Source: a bacterium (GTDB lineage: Bacteria; CLD3; SB21). Taken from it: DNA of 40,894 nt. The notes beneath the pieces are model-generated. The model ran no database searches. It saw nothing but the letters and a program-made list of their open reading frames with translations, and was not told the DNA's origin. Of the stretch, positions 25,762-34,168 are shown piece by piece; within the stretch, counting starts at the first letter, position 1, and each line of letters begins with the position of its first letter. The position numbers were made by a program, and so were the translations under genes. The DNA lies in the NCBI GenBank assembly GCA_016787925.1, contig JAEUSK010000095.1, positions 1 through 40,894 on the forward strand, in the 5' to 3' direction.

Positions 25762-26874
25762 ATGAATTATCTCATCAAAGAAGCTTTTCAAATATTACAA
25801 CGGCCAAAAACCTTTGCTAAACTGCCAAATATATTTCTTGTCGTTTTTTCATACTTCATTTGTAAATTGACCAAGAAAAACTTTGTTCTTGGATTTCCAT
25901 TCATGTTAATGTTGGAACCCACTAATATATGTAATTTGCGATGTCCGCTCTGTATAACAGGTAGTGATCAGATGACGCGCCCAGACGGCGTCATGGAGCT
26001 TACTAATTTTAGAAAACTAATGGATGAAGTTGGCGACTATCTGATTCATCTGACGCTATGGAGTCAAGGCGAACCTTTTGTGAATCGCAATTTTACTGAA
26101 ATGATACGTATTGCAAAGGCCAAAGGTATCAAAACAATGACAAGCACCAATGGTCATTTTCTGATTGAAAACGCTGAAAAAATTGTAAATTCTGGTTTAG
26201 ATGTTTTAATAGTTGCGATGGACGGAGCGTCTCAGCAAACATATGAAAAATACCGCATCAACGGCAATTTTGAAAAAGTCAAGAACGGCATGAAATCGAT
26301 TTCAGAAGCAAAAAAAAGACTGAACAGCAAAACGCCGGAGATAGAACTCCAATTCATTGTTATGAAACATAATGAACATGAGACAGATGCAATCCGTAGT
26401 CTGGCTTATGAGTGCGGCGCTCAAGTTATATCAATTAAAACGGCGCAGGTCTACACGGAAAAACAAGCGGCAGAATTTTTGCCAACCCATGAAAAATATA
26501 GACGATACGAATTAGATGCTAATGGAAAAATTAAGACAAAACTAAAAGAGATAAATTTTTGTAGGTGGGTTCTTCTGTGCCCCGTTATAAATTGGGACGG
26601 AACCGTGTCTCCTTGCTGTTTTGATAAGAACGCTGAATACGGGCTTGGTAACGTCTTTTCCAACGGCGGATTGAAGAAAATATGGAAAAGTGAACCATAT
26701 GCAAACTTTCGGCAACAGATATTTACAAACAGGAAGGACATTCCAATTTGCAGCAATTGCTCCGAAGGTCTCGAAGTCGAGGTTTTTGAAAAAGAAAACG
26801 TTGGTCCGGATCTCAACCATCCGCATCCGCAAGAACAAAATAAATACAAATCATTTAAGTCCGCACACGTCTAA
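25762..26874 (+). CDS. Radical SAM protein with SPASM domain
   Basis: A 370-residue radical S-adenosylmethionine enzyme. After a hydrophobic, possibly membrane-associated N-terminal stretch (residues 22-50), the [4Fe-4S] motif CNLRCPLC is at about 57-64, preceded by LEPTN. TIM-barrel landmarks include LWSQGEPFVN and MTSTNG. The C-terminal SPASM domain, for extra Fe-S clusters, has CRWVLLCPV, WDGTVSPCCFD and CSNCSEG. The substrate is unknown; such proteins modify peptides, sugars or lipids, and no precursor-peptide gene is evident. It is the first gene of a plus-strand group with the phosphatase and DUF3108 genes. Confidence 0.85.
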   Translation: MNYLIKEAFQILQRPKTFAKLPNIFLVVFSYFICKLTKKNFVLGFPFMLMLEPTNICNLRCPLCITGSDQMTRPDGVMELTNFRKLMDEVGDYLIHLTLWSQGEPFVNRNFTEMIRIAKAKGIKTMTSTNGHFLIENAEKIVNSGLDVLIVAMDGASQQTYEKYRINGNFEKVKNGMKSISEAKKRLNSKTPEIELQFIVMKHNEHETDAIRSLAYECGAQVISIKTAQVYTEKQAAEFLPTHEKYRRYELDANGKIKTKLKEINFCRWVLLCPVINWDGTVSPCCFDKNAEYGLGNVFSNGGLKKIWKSEPYANFRQQIFTNRKDIPICSNCSEGLEVEVFEKENVGPDLNHPHPQEQNKYKSFKSAHV

Positions 26875-26898
26875 CTTAGAAAACAACAGGCATCGATT

Positions 26899-27795
26899 AT
26901 GAAAAAAAAGAACTCAAAGAAAAAGATGAAAACTGTCAAAAAAACAACAAAAAAACCAAGAAATGCATCTAAGAAACGACGAATAACATCAAAACGGCAA
27001 AAAAAGGCTCAAAAATCAGGCAAAACAAGAAAAAAAACAGCTAAAAAGACCTTCAAACCTGTAAAGAAAAAAACTGCAACTTCTAAGAAAAAAACAGCAA
27101 AAATATCATCAGCAAAGAAAAAGAATTCAAAATCATATCGCACAAAACCGATTGATAAAAAGAAGAAAGAAAGCGTATCGGCTAAAAAGAAATTTAATAA
27201 CTCACCGCAGGAAAATCTAACAAGACCGTTCAATATCATAGAAAGTTATATGGGAGATTACAGTTTTACAGACATCTATTCTGTTCTCTTTGTTTGCACA
27301 GGCAATATGTGCCGGAGCCCAATCGCTGAAGGTTTATTGAAGAAAAAAATCAACGAAGAAGCGCCGGTTGAACTAAAAGACAAGATTTATGTGCACTCGT
27401 CGGGAATATATGCATACGAAGGCAATAGACCGTCAGAAAATTCGGTTAAAGTTGCGATGCAAAATCTTATCGATATATCTCAAATTAGGTCCAAGCCGAT
27501 CAACAGGGTTCAAATCGAACAGTCTGATTTGATCTTTGCGCTATCAATAGATCACTTGAACTTCATTCTTGAAAACTTTCCTACGGCAAGGCATAAGTCT
27601 ACACTACTGAAGACATACGGAAAGGAAAGAAGCATAACGATTGCCGATTCAATTCCGGACCCGATAGGATTTTCGATGGAGTTTTATATAAAGACGTTTA
27701 CTGAAATCAAGAATGCGGTCGATGCCGCGTTTCCGATGATTCTGGCCGCGGCGCAACAGAAGATATTTCAAAAGAAAAATGACTCAAATTTATGA
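26899..27795 (+). CDS. Low-molecular-weight protein-tyrosine-phosphatase domain with a histone H1-like Lys-rich N-terminus
   Basis: A 298-residue two-part protein. Residues 1 to about 101 are almost only Lys, Arg, Ser, Thr and Ala, with KKTAKK-like repeats resembling bacterial H1-like DNA-binding tails. After a short linker, residues 127-298 form a low-molecular-weight phosphatase domain. It has the P-loop CTGNMCRS (Cys133, Arg139) and the catalytic DP (Asp254-Pro255 in SIPDPIGF). The domain should therefore be active, on phosphotyrosine or a related phosphoester, or on arsenate. An internal ATG at 27250 could give the phosphatase alone, but no good Shine-Dalgarno precedes it. The gene overlaps the DUF3108 gene by ATGA. 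Confidence 0.85.
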   Translation: MKKKNSKKKMKTVKKTTKKPRNASKKRRITSKRQKKAQKSGKTRKKTAKKTFKPVKKKTATSKKKTAKISSAKKKNSKSYRTKPIDKKKKESVSAKKKFNNSPQENLTRPFNIIESYMGDYSFTDIYSVLFVCTGNMCRSPIAEGLLKKKINEEAPVELKDKIYVHSSGIYAYEGNRPSENSVKVAMQNLIDISQIRSKPINRVQIEQSDLIFALSIDHLNFILENFPTARHKSTLLKTYGKERSITIADSIPDPIGFSMEFYIKTFTEIKNAVDAAFPMILAAAQQKIFQKKNDSNL

Positions 27796-28550
27796 TTTTG
27801 TCCAAGAAAGTAGCGGTTATAGCTATTTCTTTTCTCTCTTTCTCAATTTCACAGCTAATTGGCCAAAATCAGCGAATAATTGAAAATAATGCCTTTAAAG
27901 TTGGAGAAAAACTTACTTTTTCAATAGGCTGGGAGTTTATTAATGCCGGTACGGCGATTCTGAATGTAGAGAAGATTGTTAGTATCAATAATTCCCGATG
28001 TTACCACATCTCTGCCGTGACAAATTCTAATGCTTTTTTTTCTACGCTCTATAAAGTTCGAGATCGTCTGGAATCTTATGTTGATGTAAACGGTATCTAT
28101 CCGCTCAGATACATTAAAAAAACATACGAAGGGGGTTATGAAAGGAATTTTACCGTCAATTTCCATCACGAATCCCAAAGGGCATTGATTTCTGATGCCG
28201 ATTCCGGGAATAGCGAAATAAACATTCCTCAATATTTACAGGATATAATTTCGTCTTTCTATTTTGTGAGAACACAGCCAATGGTTGAAGGACGAGATAT
28301 TCAATTGTATGTCTTTGATAATGGGCGATACAAAGACGTTACAGTCAAAGTTATAAAAAAGGAGCGGATTTCCGTAAATGCAGGAGAATTTGACTGTATT
28401 CTCGTTCAAACACCCATTGGCCCATTTAGCAACAAATCTGATCTGAATATATGGCTTACCGATGACGTCAGGCGTATTCCTGTTCTAATGAAGAGCAAAA
28501 TCATTATCGGCTCTGTTCGCGCAGAGTTAGAATCCTTTTCCGCTGAATAA
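27792..28550 (+). CDS. DUF3108 domain exported protein
   Basis: A 252-residue protein with an N-terminal signal peptide (hydrophobic residues 7-23, ending SQLIGQ), so it is probably periplasmic or at the outer membrane. The body shows the DUF3108 pattern: FKVGEKLTFSIGWEFINAGTA, ISAVTNSNAFFSTLYKVRD, a central PLRYIKKTYEG, and NAGEFDCILVQ near the end. The family's function is unknown; it is predicted to be beta-rich. It starts inside the stop codon of the phosphatase gene. Confidence 0.82.
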   Translation: MILSKKVAVIAISFLSFSISQLIGQNQRIIENNAFKVGEKLTFSIGWEFINAGTAILNVEKIVSINNSRCYHISAVTNSNAFFSTLYKVRDRLESYVDVNGIYPLRYIKKTYEGGYERNFTVNFHHESQRALISDADSGNSEINIPQYLQDIISSFYFVRTQPMVEGRDIQLYVFDNGRYKDVTVKVIKKERISVNAGEFDCILVQTPIGPFSNKSDLNIWLTDDVRRIPVLMKSKIIIGSVRAELESFSAE

Positions 28551-28611
28551 ACCTAAACATCTCAGACCAGCTCTAATTATCGCTCATTTGAAGGCCACTA
28601 TAAATTAATTA

Positions 28612-28638
28612 GAACAAAATCTAATCCACGTTTTGTTC
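28612..28638 (+). promoter_or_regulatory. Hairpin abutting the Shine-Dalgarno of the esterase-like gene
   Basis: GAACAAAA (28612-28619) and TTTTGTTC (28631-28638) form a perfect 8-bp stem with an 11-base loop. AGGAG starts on the very next base, and the ATG is at 28650. It may affect ribosome access; it could also be a chance AT-rich repeat. Confidence 0.4.
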
Positions 28639-28649
28639 AGGAGAAAAAG

Positions 28650-29363
28650 ATGCACCACTACTCTTATGGATGGTACAGCGAAAGATTAAACCGGCAAATG
28701 GATTTTCAGCATTTTGGACACGCGGGCGCGCCGATAATCGTGTTTCCTACAACCCTTGGTAATCATTATGAATTTTCTGACAGGAATATGATTGATCCGA
28801 TTGCGTGGAAAATTGAAGAAGGTCTCATACAAGTTTTTTGCGTAAACTCTATTAATAATGAAAGCTGGTACAACAACCAAATCCATCCCCATGAAAAGGT
28901 GAAGCGCCACGTTTCTTATGAAGAATACCTCATACAAGAGTTTTTTCCCTATGTTCGTCAGAAAACCGGAATGGAATATCTTGTCTTATTTGGGTGCAGT
29001 TTTGGCGGTTTTCATGCCATCAACTTCACATTACGCCACCCGGAGCTCGTAGACAAAGCGATTAGTCTAAGCGGTTCATTTACAATCGAGGGTTTTCTAA
29101 ACGGATATTATGACGATTTGTGTTATTACAATAATCCGGCACATTACATGCAAAACATGCGCGACCCTTACTATATAGATCGCTATAATCATTCGACGGA
29201 GTTGTCATTAGTAACAAGCGACTGGGATGTTTGTAGAGATAGGAATGAATATTTTCATAAATTATTGACCGACAAGGGAATACGGCATAACTACTTTTTT
29301 TGGGACGGCCACGTTAATCATGATTGGCCGTCATGGCAGAGAATGATAGGCCATTATCTATAA
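28650..29363 (+). CDS. Esterase-like alpha/beta hydrolase
   Basis: A 237-residue cytoplasmic protein of the esterase D-like alpha/beta-hydrolase group. The nucleophile elbow is GCSFGG with Ser near residue 116. The likely acid is in TSDWD and the likely His in GHVNHDWPSW, so the triad looks complete. The N-terminal MHHYSYGWYSERLNRQMDF and PTTLGNHYEF match a family often annotated as putative esterase. AGGAG stands six bases before the ATG. The next gene is glgA; a link with glycogen is suggested only by position. Confidence 0.78.
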   Translation: MHHYSYGWYSERLNRQMDFQHFGHAGAPIIVFPTTLGNHYEFSDRNMIDPIAWKIEEGLIQVFCVNSINNESWYNNQIHPHEKVKRHVSYEEYLIQEFFPYVRQKTGMEYLVLFGCSFGGFHAINFTLRHPELVDKAISLSGSFTIEGFLNGYYDDLCYYNNPAHYMQNMRDPYYIDRYNHSTELSLVTSDWDVCRDRNEYFHKLLTDKGIRHNYFFWDGHVNHDWPSWQRMIGHYL

Positions 29364-29399
29364 TGCAAATAAAGGACCTCTGTCAATGGGGAACAAATC

Positions 29400-30872
29400 A
29401 TGAAAATAGCCATGGTTGCTGCAGAAGTTGCTCCCTACGCTAAGACGGGTGGACTTGCTGATGTGATAGAAGCTCTTCCTAAGACTCTTGAAAAATTGGG
29501 AAATGATGTCAAAATTTTCATGCCCAAGTATTCTCTCATCGATGAAAACAAGCATAAATTAACATACGAATCTACGATAGGCGAAATGCCGATTCGTGTA
29601 AACGGTCATATACGATCTGTTCATGTCCAAAAATCCAAAATTAATGGCTCTGAAGTTGATATTTATTTTATTGATTGTCCGCACTATTTTTATCGCAGAC
29701 ATATTTACACAATGGATCCAGATGAGGACGAACGATTCATCTTATTTTGCAAAGCAGTCATTGAGACTCTGCAGCGATTGCAATGGGCGCCGGACGTCAT
29801 TCACTGTAATGACTGGCAAACCGGGCTGATCCCTCTATTTATAAAGGACAATTACAGTTGGGACCGGATGTTTGATCATACAGCAACACTCATGTCTATT
29901 CATAATATCGCTTATCAAGGACGCTTTCCAAATCAAACAATTCAAAAAGCCGAATTAAAGGGCAGTCTATATTATCCCGGAGGGCCGCTGGAGTTCTATG
30001 AGACGTTTAGTTTTCTAAAAACGGGAATTGTCTATTCTGAAATCATAAGTACGGTGAGTGAGACGTATGCGCATGAGATACTGACCGCCGAATATGGATT
30101 TGGCATGGAGAAAGAGTTGTGGTCACGGAGGGAAGACCTCTTTGGCGTACTAAATGGCGCAGATTATGAGCAGTGGAATCCAGAAGGCGATCCGTTTATT
30201 CCGTACCACTATTCAGCAGCGGACTTGTCAAATAAGCTGATGAACAAAGAATATTTGATAAAACAAACCCATTTACCATTTGACAAGAATAAGCCCATTA
30301 TTGGAATCGTATCTCGGTTAGTTGCACAAAAGGGATTTGATCTCGTTGCAGAGGCAATCAATGATCTCATGTTTCTGGACGCTCAATGGGTCATTTTGGG
30401 AAGTGGAGAAGACAAGTATGAAGAAATGTTTACGATTTTAAGCCGCTCAATCCCTGATAAAGTATGGGCTTATATCGGATTCAATAATGAACTCGCTCAT
30501 TTAATCGAAGCCGGTGCGGATATGTTTCTGATGCCTTCGAGGTATGAACCCTGTGGACTAAACCAGATCTACAGCTTAAAATACGGCACGGTTCCAATCG
30601 TTCGAAAAACTGGAGGATTAGCCGACACAGTTCAGGATTGGCATGAATTACAGGCGCGCGGCGACGAGACCGGGGACGGTTTTTCCTTTAATGATGCGAC
30701 GGGGTTTTCGCTTCATACAACGGTTCGGCGTGCCGTGGAGACATTCACAGAAAAGAAGACATGGAGGAAGATTCAAGAAAACGGCATGAACCGAGACTAT
30801 TCATGGCAGGTTTCCGCTAAAAAATATGTAGAGCTCTACGAAAAGGCTACAAAAAAAAGAAGAGGAAATTAG
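29400..30872 (+). CDS. glgA: Glycogen synthase GlgA (GT5 family)
   Basis: Extends alpha-1,4-glucan chains from ADP- or UDP-glucose. The 490-residue length fits the family. The N-terminal MVAAEVAPYAKTGGLADV has the nucleotide-sugar-binding KTGGL motif (Lys15). HCNDWQTGLIP and MSIHNIAYQGRFP follow, and the C-terminal GT-B domain has SRLVAQKGFDL, MPSRYEPCGLNQIYS with the catalytic Glu pair region, and VRKTGGLADTV. It begins 36 bases after the esterase gene and ends in a terminator-like hairpin. No glgB or glgC is in the window. Confidence 0.95.
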   Translation: MKIAMVAAEVAPYAKTGGLADVIEALPKTLEKLGNDVKIFMPKYSLIDENKHKLTYESTIGEMPIRVNGHIRSVHVQKSKINGSEVDIYFIDCPHYFYRRHIYTMDPDEDERFILFCKAVIETLQRLQWAPDVIHCNDWQTGLIPLFIKDNYSWDRMFDHTATLMSIHNIAYQGRFPNQTIQKAELKGSLYYPGGPLEFYETFSFLKTGIVYSEIISTVSETYAHEILTAEYGFGMEKELWSRREDLFGVLNGADYEQWNPEGDPFIPYHYSAADLSNKLMNKEYLIKQTHLPFDKNKPIIGIVSRLVAQKGFDLVAEAINDLMFLDAQWVILGSGEDKYEEMFTILSRSIPDKVWAYIGFNNELAHLIEAGADMFLMPSRYEPCGLNQIYSLKYGTVPIVRKTGGLADTVQDWHELQARGDETGDGFSFNDATGFSLHTTVRRAVETFTEKKTWRKIQENGMNRDYSWQVSAKKYVELYEKATKKRRGN

Positions 30873-30885
30873 ACCCTCTTCTTTT
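30855..30885. terminator. Bidirectional terminator at the glgA end
   Basis: An A-rich run plus AAGAAGAGG (30857-30865) pairs with CCTCTTCTT (30875-30883) plus TT. The loop is nine bases and contains the glgA stop codon. T-runs follow on either strand, and the next gene is convergent. Confidence 0.65.
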
Positions 30886-30915
30886 CCGTTCACTAATTTT
30901 TTGCAAAAAAACAGG

Positions 30916-31533
30916 CTATTTTGCGATATTAAATGAATTCACCATTTCATCAAAACCCTTGCTCCAACCGTCAATTGTTTTTTGTGGCCCAACCGCTTTA
31001 TAGAACCAGGGTCCGTTAGGCGTTTCAACAATGGCGGCACGCATAGCATAATTTGCCATTTCATCCACAGGCCCGCCCATCATGCTTCCATCACGGGATT
31101 TTAGGTATGTTCCGGTCACATAAACAACGGTTACTTTTAATCCGTTCACTTCTTTGATTTGTGATACTACCTTATCTTTTGTTTGTACGCCGTCCGGTTG
31201 CTTAAACTGACCATACCAACGGTCAAGATTTGCGTCAACGCTTCCGCCCGCCCCAGGAAAGAAAAAGGCAGCCATTTCAGCGTCGCCTGCACTGCCCGGC
31301 AAACGGTATTGAGCTTTACGCATCGGATTATTCGGAGCTTCTGCCAACCAACCGTCCGGAGCTTTGAATGTAACCTCACTACCTTGGGTGTTTTGCATAG
31401 TAGACATCCCACTACCGTGCACATCTTCCGTTTTATTTGAGGCGCCTTCGCCGGGTTGGGTCTTGTCCTCTTTTTTCGGGTTAGAATTGCAGCCGATAAC
31501 GAAAACTAGAAATAACATCAGTAAATTTTTCAT
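30916..31533 (-). CDS. Lipoprotein of unknown function
   Basis: A 205-residue exported lipoprotein. The signal ends in LVFVIGC with the lipobox Cys at residue 15, followed by a Lys/Glu/Ser-rich linker to about residue 50. The folded part reads as an alpha+beta domain: TFKAPDGWLAEAPNNPMRKAQY, AAFFFPGAGGSVDANLDRWYGQF, then strands to SFNIAK. This arrangement occurs in uncharacterised bacterial proteins with a PsbP/Mog1-like fold, but I do not recognise a function. GGAG lies before the ATG. The 92-base gap to the cupin gene suggests its own transcript. Confidence 0.75.
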   Translation of the reverse strand: MKNLLMLFLVFVIGCNSNPKKEDKTQPGEGASNKTEDVHGSGMSTMQNTQGSEVTFKAPDGWLAEAPNNPMRKAQYRLPGSAGDAEMAAFFFPGAGGSVDANLDRWYGQFKQPDGVQTKDKVVSQIKEVNGLKVTVVYVTGTYLKSRDGSMMGGPVDEMANYAMRAAIVETPNGPWFYKAVGPQKTIDGWSKGFDEMVNSFNIAK

Positions 31534-31625
31534 TTTTTCTCCGTAAAATAAGTTGGTCTTAAGAAAAAGTCATAACGCGAATATAACAAAAAATTTCAAA
31601 AAAGAAACAAAAAGTTTAAATTTCA

Positions 31626-31934
31626 CTATTTGATCATAGTGAGTATCATCTTAAACTTAGTAAGCGCCTTAACCGCATGAGGCTCATTTGCAGGCATAAT
31701 GATCATTTCGCCCGGCTTTAGATGAAACGGGACACCTGAAATAGATATTTCCACCTCGCCGTCCAAAACCTGAACCATTGCATCAAAAGGCGCAGTATGT
31801 TCGCTCAAAGCCTGTCCTTCATCAAACGCAAAAAAAGTAACCGTCGCTGTTTTTTTGTTAATTATCGTTTTACTTACGACCGATCCTTCTTGATAATTTC
31901 CGAGCTCGGTCATTGCAGAAATTTTCTTATCCAC
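31626..31934 (-). CDS. Small single-domain cupin protein
   Basis: A 102-residue protein consisting of one cupin barrel. The first metal motif is partly kept (LSEHTAPFDAMVQVLDGE), and the second gives PGEMIIMPANEPHAV with His. Such proteins bind a metal or a small ligand; the role is unknown. The GTG start at 31934 has AAGGAGGG four bases upstream. It lies ten bases after the second permease, so it probably ends the efflux operon. Confidence 0.82.
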   Translation of the reverse strand: MDKKISAMTELGNYQEGSVVSKTIINKKTATVTFFAFDEGQALSEHTAPFDAMVQVLDGEVEISISGVPFHLKPGEMIIMPANEPHAVKALTKFKMILTMIK

Positions 31935-31944
31935 AACCCTCCTT

Positions 31945-33057
31945 TTAGTCGTTCACTTTTCGATACCGTAGTACCGACAGCGTTAACATGATAATTGAAT
32001 ATAAAGACAATACAATAACTTGAAAACTAATATCTCCAATTACTGCCCCTTTGATCAAAATGCCGCGCATCATTTGTATATAGTGGGCTATCGGATTTAC
32101 TACCGTAAGATTTTGCGCCCACGACGGCATGCTTTCGATAGGTGTAAAAAGTCCGCCTAAGAGCATGAAAATAACCATAAAAAACCACGCAATGAACATT
32201 GCTTGTTGCTGAGTATCAGTTACTGTTGATATAAATAGGCCGATTCCAAGAACCACAATCAAATAAACGGCAGCCGTGCCAAAAATAAGCCACAAACTGC
32301 CCATAATTGGTATATTGAAAATTAGTTTAGCAACGAAAAGGCCAAAGCCTAAGATAAATAGACCCAAAAGCCAAAATGGTAGCAGTTTTCCTATGATAAA
32401 CTCGTGTTTTTTGATCGGGGTCACATTCAACTGTTCAATAGTACCAATCTCTTTTTCTCTCACAATGTTCATCCCTGATAAAAAAAGCCCAATCATAGAA
32501 ACTAATGCAACTAAAATTCCCGGAATCATATAGGTCTCATAATTCAGCTCCGGGTTATACCAAAATGAATAATCAATTTTAATCTGCTTTGGGTTATCAA
32601 CACTTGACCATACTGATTGATATTCCATAGCAAACGCATGGACAATATTTGAAGCGTAAGTCTGGGTAAGACCTGCGGCATTACCATCCTCAGCGTTAAT
32701 GATAAATTGAATATGGGAGACTTTGTTAGATAAGACCTCTTTCTCAAAATTTCCAGGAATGTTAAGCACCATACGTGCACGGTTGCTTTTTAAATTCTCT
32801 TCGCCTTTTTCGTCAGAAAAAGATTGAGCGACCGGAATGAAATATTCAGAAGAAGTGAATTTTTCTACTAATTTTCGTGATGTTGTAGTCTGGTCCCGAT
32901 CGATCAAATGAAATTGAACGTTGCGGAGATCAAATGTTGCCGCGTTAGTTAAAATTAACAATTGAATAATTGGCATTCCAAAAATGATCGGCAGCATGCC
33001 TTTATTACGAAATATCTGAATAAATTCCTTTTGAATAAGAAATCGAATCGTGCGCAT
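31945..33057 (-). CDS. ABC-2 type transporter permease (second)
   Basis: A 370-residue inner-membrane permease. One membrane segment near residues 24-42 (LPIIFGMPIIQLLIL) is followed by a large external domain to about residue 175, and then about five membrane segments with the ABC-2 signature around VREKEIGTIEQLNVTPIKK. This is the YhhJ/YbhR layout. It works with the permease and ATPases directly upstream to export an unknown substrate through HlyD and TolC. It is four bases from the upstream permease gene. Confidence 0.9.
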   Translation of the reverse strand: MRTIRFLIQKEFIQIFRNKGMLPIIFGMPIIQLLILTNAATFDLRNVQFHLIDRDQTTTSRKLVEKFTSSEYFIPVAQSFSDEKGEENLKSNRARMVLNIPGNFEKEVLSNKVSHIQFIINAEDGNAAGLTQTYASNIVHAFAMEYQSVWSSVDNPKQIKIDYSFWYNPELNYETYMIPGILVALVSMIGLFLSGMNIVREKEIGTIEQLNVTPIKKHEFIIGKLLPFWLLGLFILGFGLFVAKLIFNIPIMGSLWLIFGTAAVYLIVVLGIGLFISTVTDTQQQAMFIAWFFMVIFMLLGGLFTPIESMPSWAQNLTVVNPIAHYIQMMRGILIKGAVIGDISFQVIVLSLYSIIMLTLSVLRYRKVND

Positions 33058-33061
33058 AAGA

Positions 33062-34168
33062 CTACTGCAATCTAATTTTGAATTTTTTGATACTAACGCT
33101 TACAAATATCAGGGACATTCCTGCCAAGATCATCGTTTCCTTCCACAAATATTCTATACCAATGCCCTTTAGCATAATTCCTTTTACGATAATTAAAAAC
33201 CATTTCGCCGGAACGATGTTACTAAAAACCTGAAGGGGCCACGGCATTGACGAAACCGGGAAAATAAATCCAGATAAAATTATTACAGGAAGCATTAATC
33301 CCGCCAATGCAATCATCATAGCCGTTTGTTGCGTTTTGCTAATTGTCGAAATCATTATTCCCAGCGACAAAGCCGTAATAACAAAAAGAAGAGCCTCGAA
33401 AAAAAACAGACCGTAACTGCCGTTGAATGGAACACCAAAAACCAACCGGGCGAGCAGCAGCACGGTCGCCGTGTTAACAAAAGACAAAAATAAATACGGT
33501 ATGACTTTCCCGACAATGATCTGAAAAGGTTTCAGAGGCGAAACCAAAAGAATTTCCATTGTACCCAATTCTTTTTCGCGGGTAATGGTGATCGAGGTCA
33601 TCAGGGCAGATACAAGCATCAAAAGAAGCGCAATTAAGCCGGGAACGAACATAAAAACACTTTTAAGTTCCGGATTGTATAATAATTTGACTTCCGGAAG
33701 AATTTGTGGAAGGAAGGAAGATTGATTCTTCAGACTCTTTTGGTAGTCTTGAATAATCGATGAGGTGTAGCCAATGAGCATATTGGCTGTATTGGGATCG
33801 CTCGCATCCGCGATGATCTGAATATGCGCACTGCCATCTCTCAAAAGTCGTTGCGCAAATTCCTGCTCAAAGACAATCACTTCTTTTACTACACCTTTTC
33901 GAAACACGGCTTCTATATCGGAATCTTTATCGATGTCATCTTGAAGCAAAAAATAACCCGACGACAGCAGTTTTTGTTTAATTTCTAATGTGATATAATC
34001 ATTTGAATGGTCGACAATCGAAATCTTCGCATCTGTGATCTCATTGCGAATGGCAAAACCGAATAATACAAGCTGGATCACAGGCATTCCAAAAAGGATC
34101 AGCATCGTGCGTTTATCACGAAAAATGTGATAAAACTCTTTAATGATAAACCCTCTGAAACTTTTCAT
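33062..34168 (-). CDS. ABC-2 type transporter permease (first)
   Basis: A 368-residue permease and paralogue of the next gene, with the same order: a membrane segment near residues 22-41 (TMLILFGMPVIQLVLFGFAI), an external domain, and about five more membrane segments. The signature is ITREKELGTMEILLVSPLKP. The two permeases probably form a heterodimer, as in YbhS/YbhR. It starts inside the stop of the second ATPase gene (ATGA overlap). Confidence 0.9.
   Translation of the reverse strand: MKSFRGFIIKEFYHIFRDKRTMLILFGMPVIQLVLFGFAIRNEITDAKISIVDHSNDYITLEIKQKLLSSGYFLLQDDIDKDSDIEAVFRKGVVKEVIVFEQEFAQRLLRDGSAHIQIIADASDPNTANMLIGYTSSIIQDYQKSLKNQSSFLPQILPEVKLLYNPELKSVFMFVPGLIALLLMLVSALMTSITITREKELGTMEILLVSPLKPFQIIVGKVIPYLFLSFVNTATVLLLARLVFGVPFNGSYGLFFFEALLFVITALSLGIMISTISKTQQTAMMIALAGLMLPVIILSGFIFPVSSMPWPLQVFSNIVPAKWFLIIVKGIMLKGIGIEYLWKETMILAGMSLIFVSVSIKKFKIRLQ

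Noticed and set aside
26933-27200. Possible sequencing or frameshift artefact in the A-rich Lys codons of the phosphatase gene
   Set aside because: The frame stays open on both sides, amino-acid composition is uniform, and the join to the phosphatase domain is clean, so no break is evident.
27009-27239. Antisense Phe-rich reading frame opposite the Lys-rich tail
   Set aside because: It is the complement of AAA/AAG-rich codons, has no Shine-Dalgarno, and lies wholly inside a supported gene.
31927-31935. Exact DnaA box TTATCCACA
   Set aside because: It is isolated, covers the start codon region of the cupin gene, and is about 20 kb from the candidate origin. A chance match of a 9-mer is likely in 41 kb.
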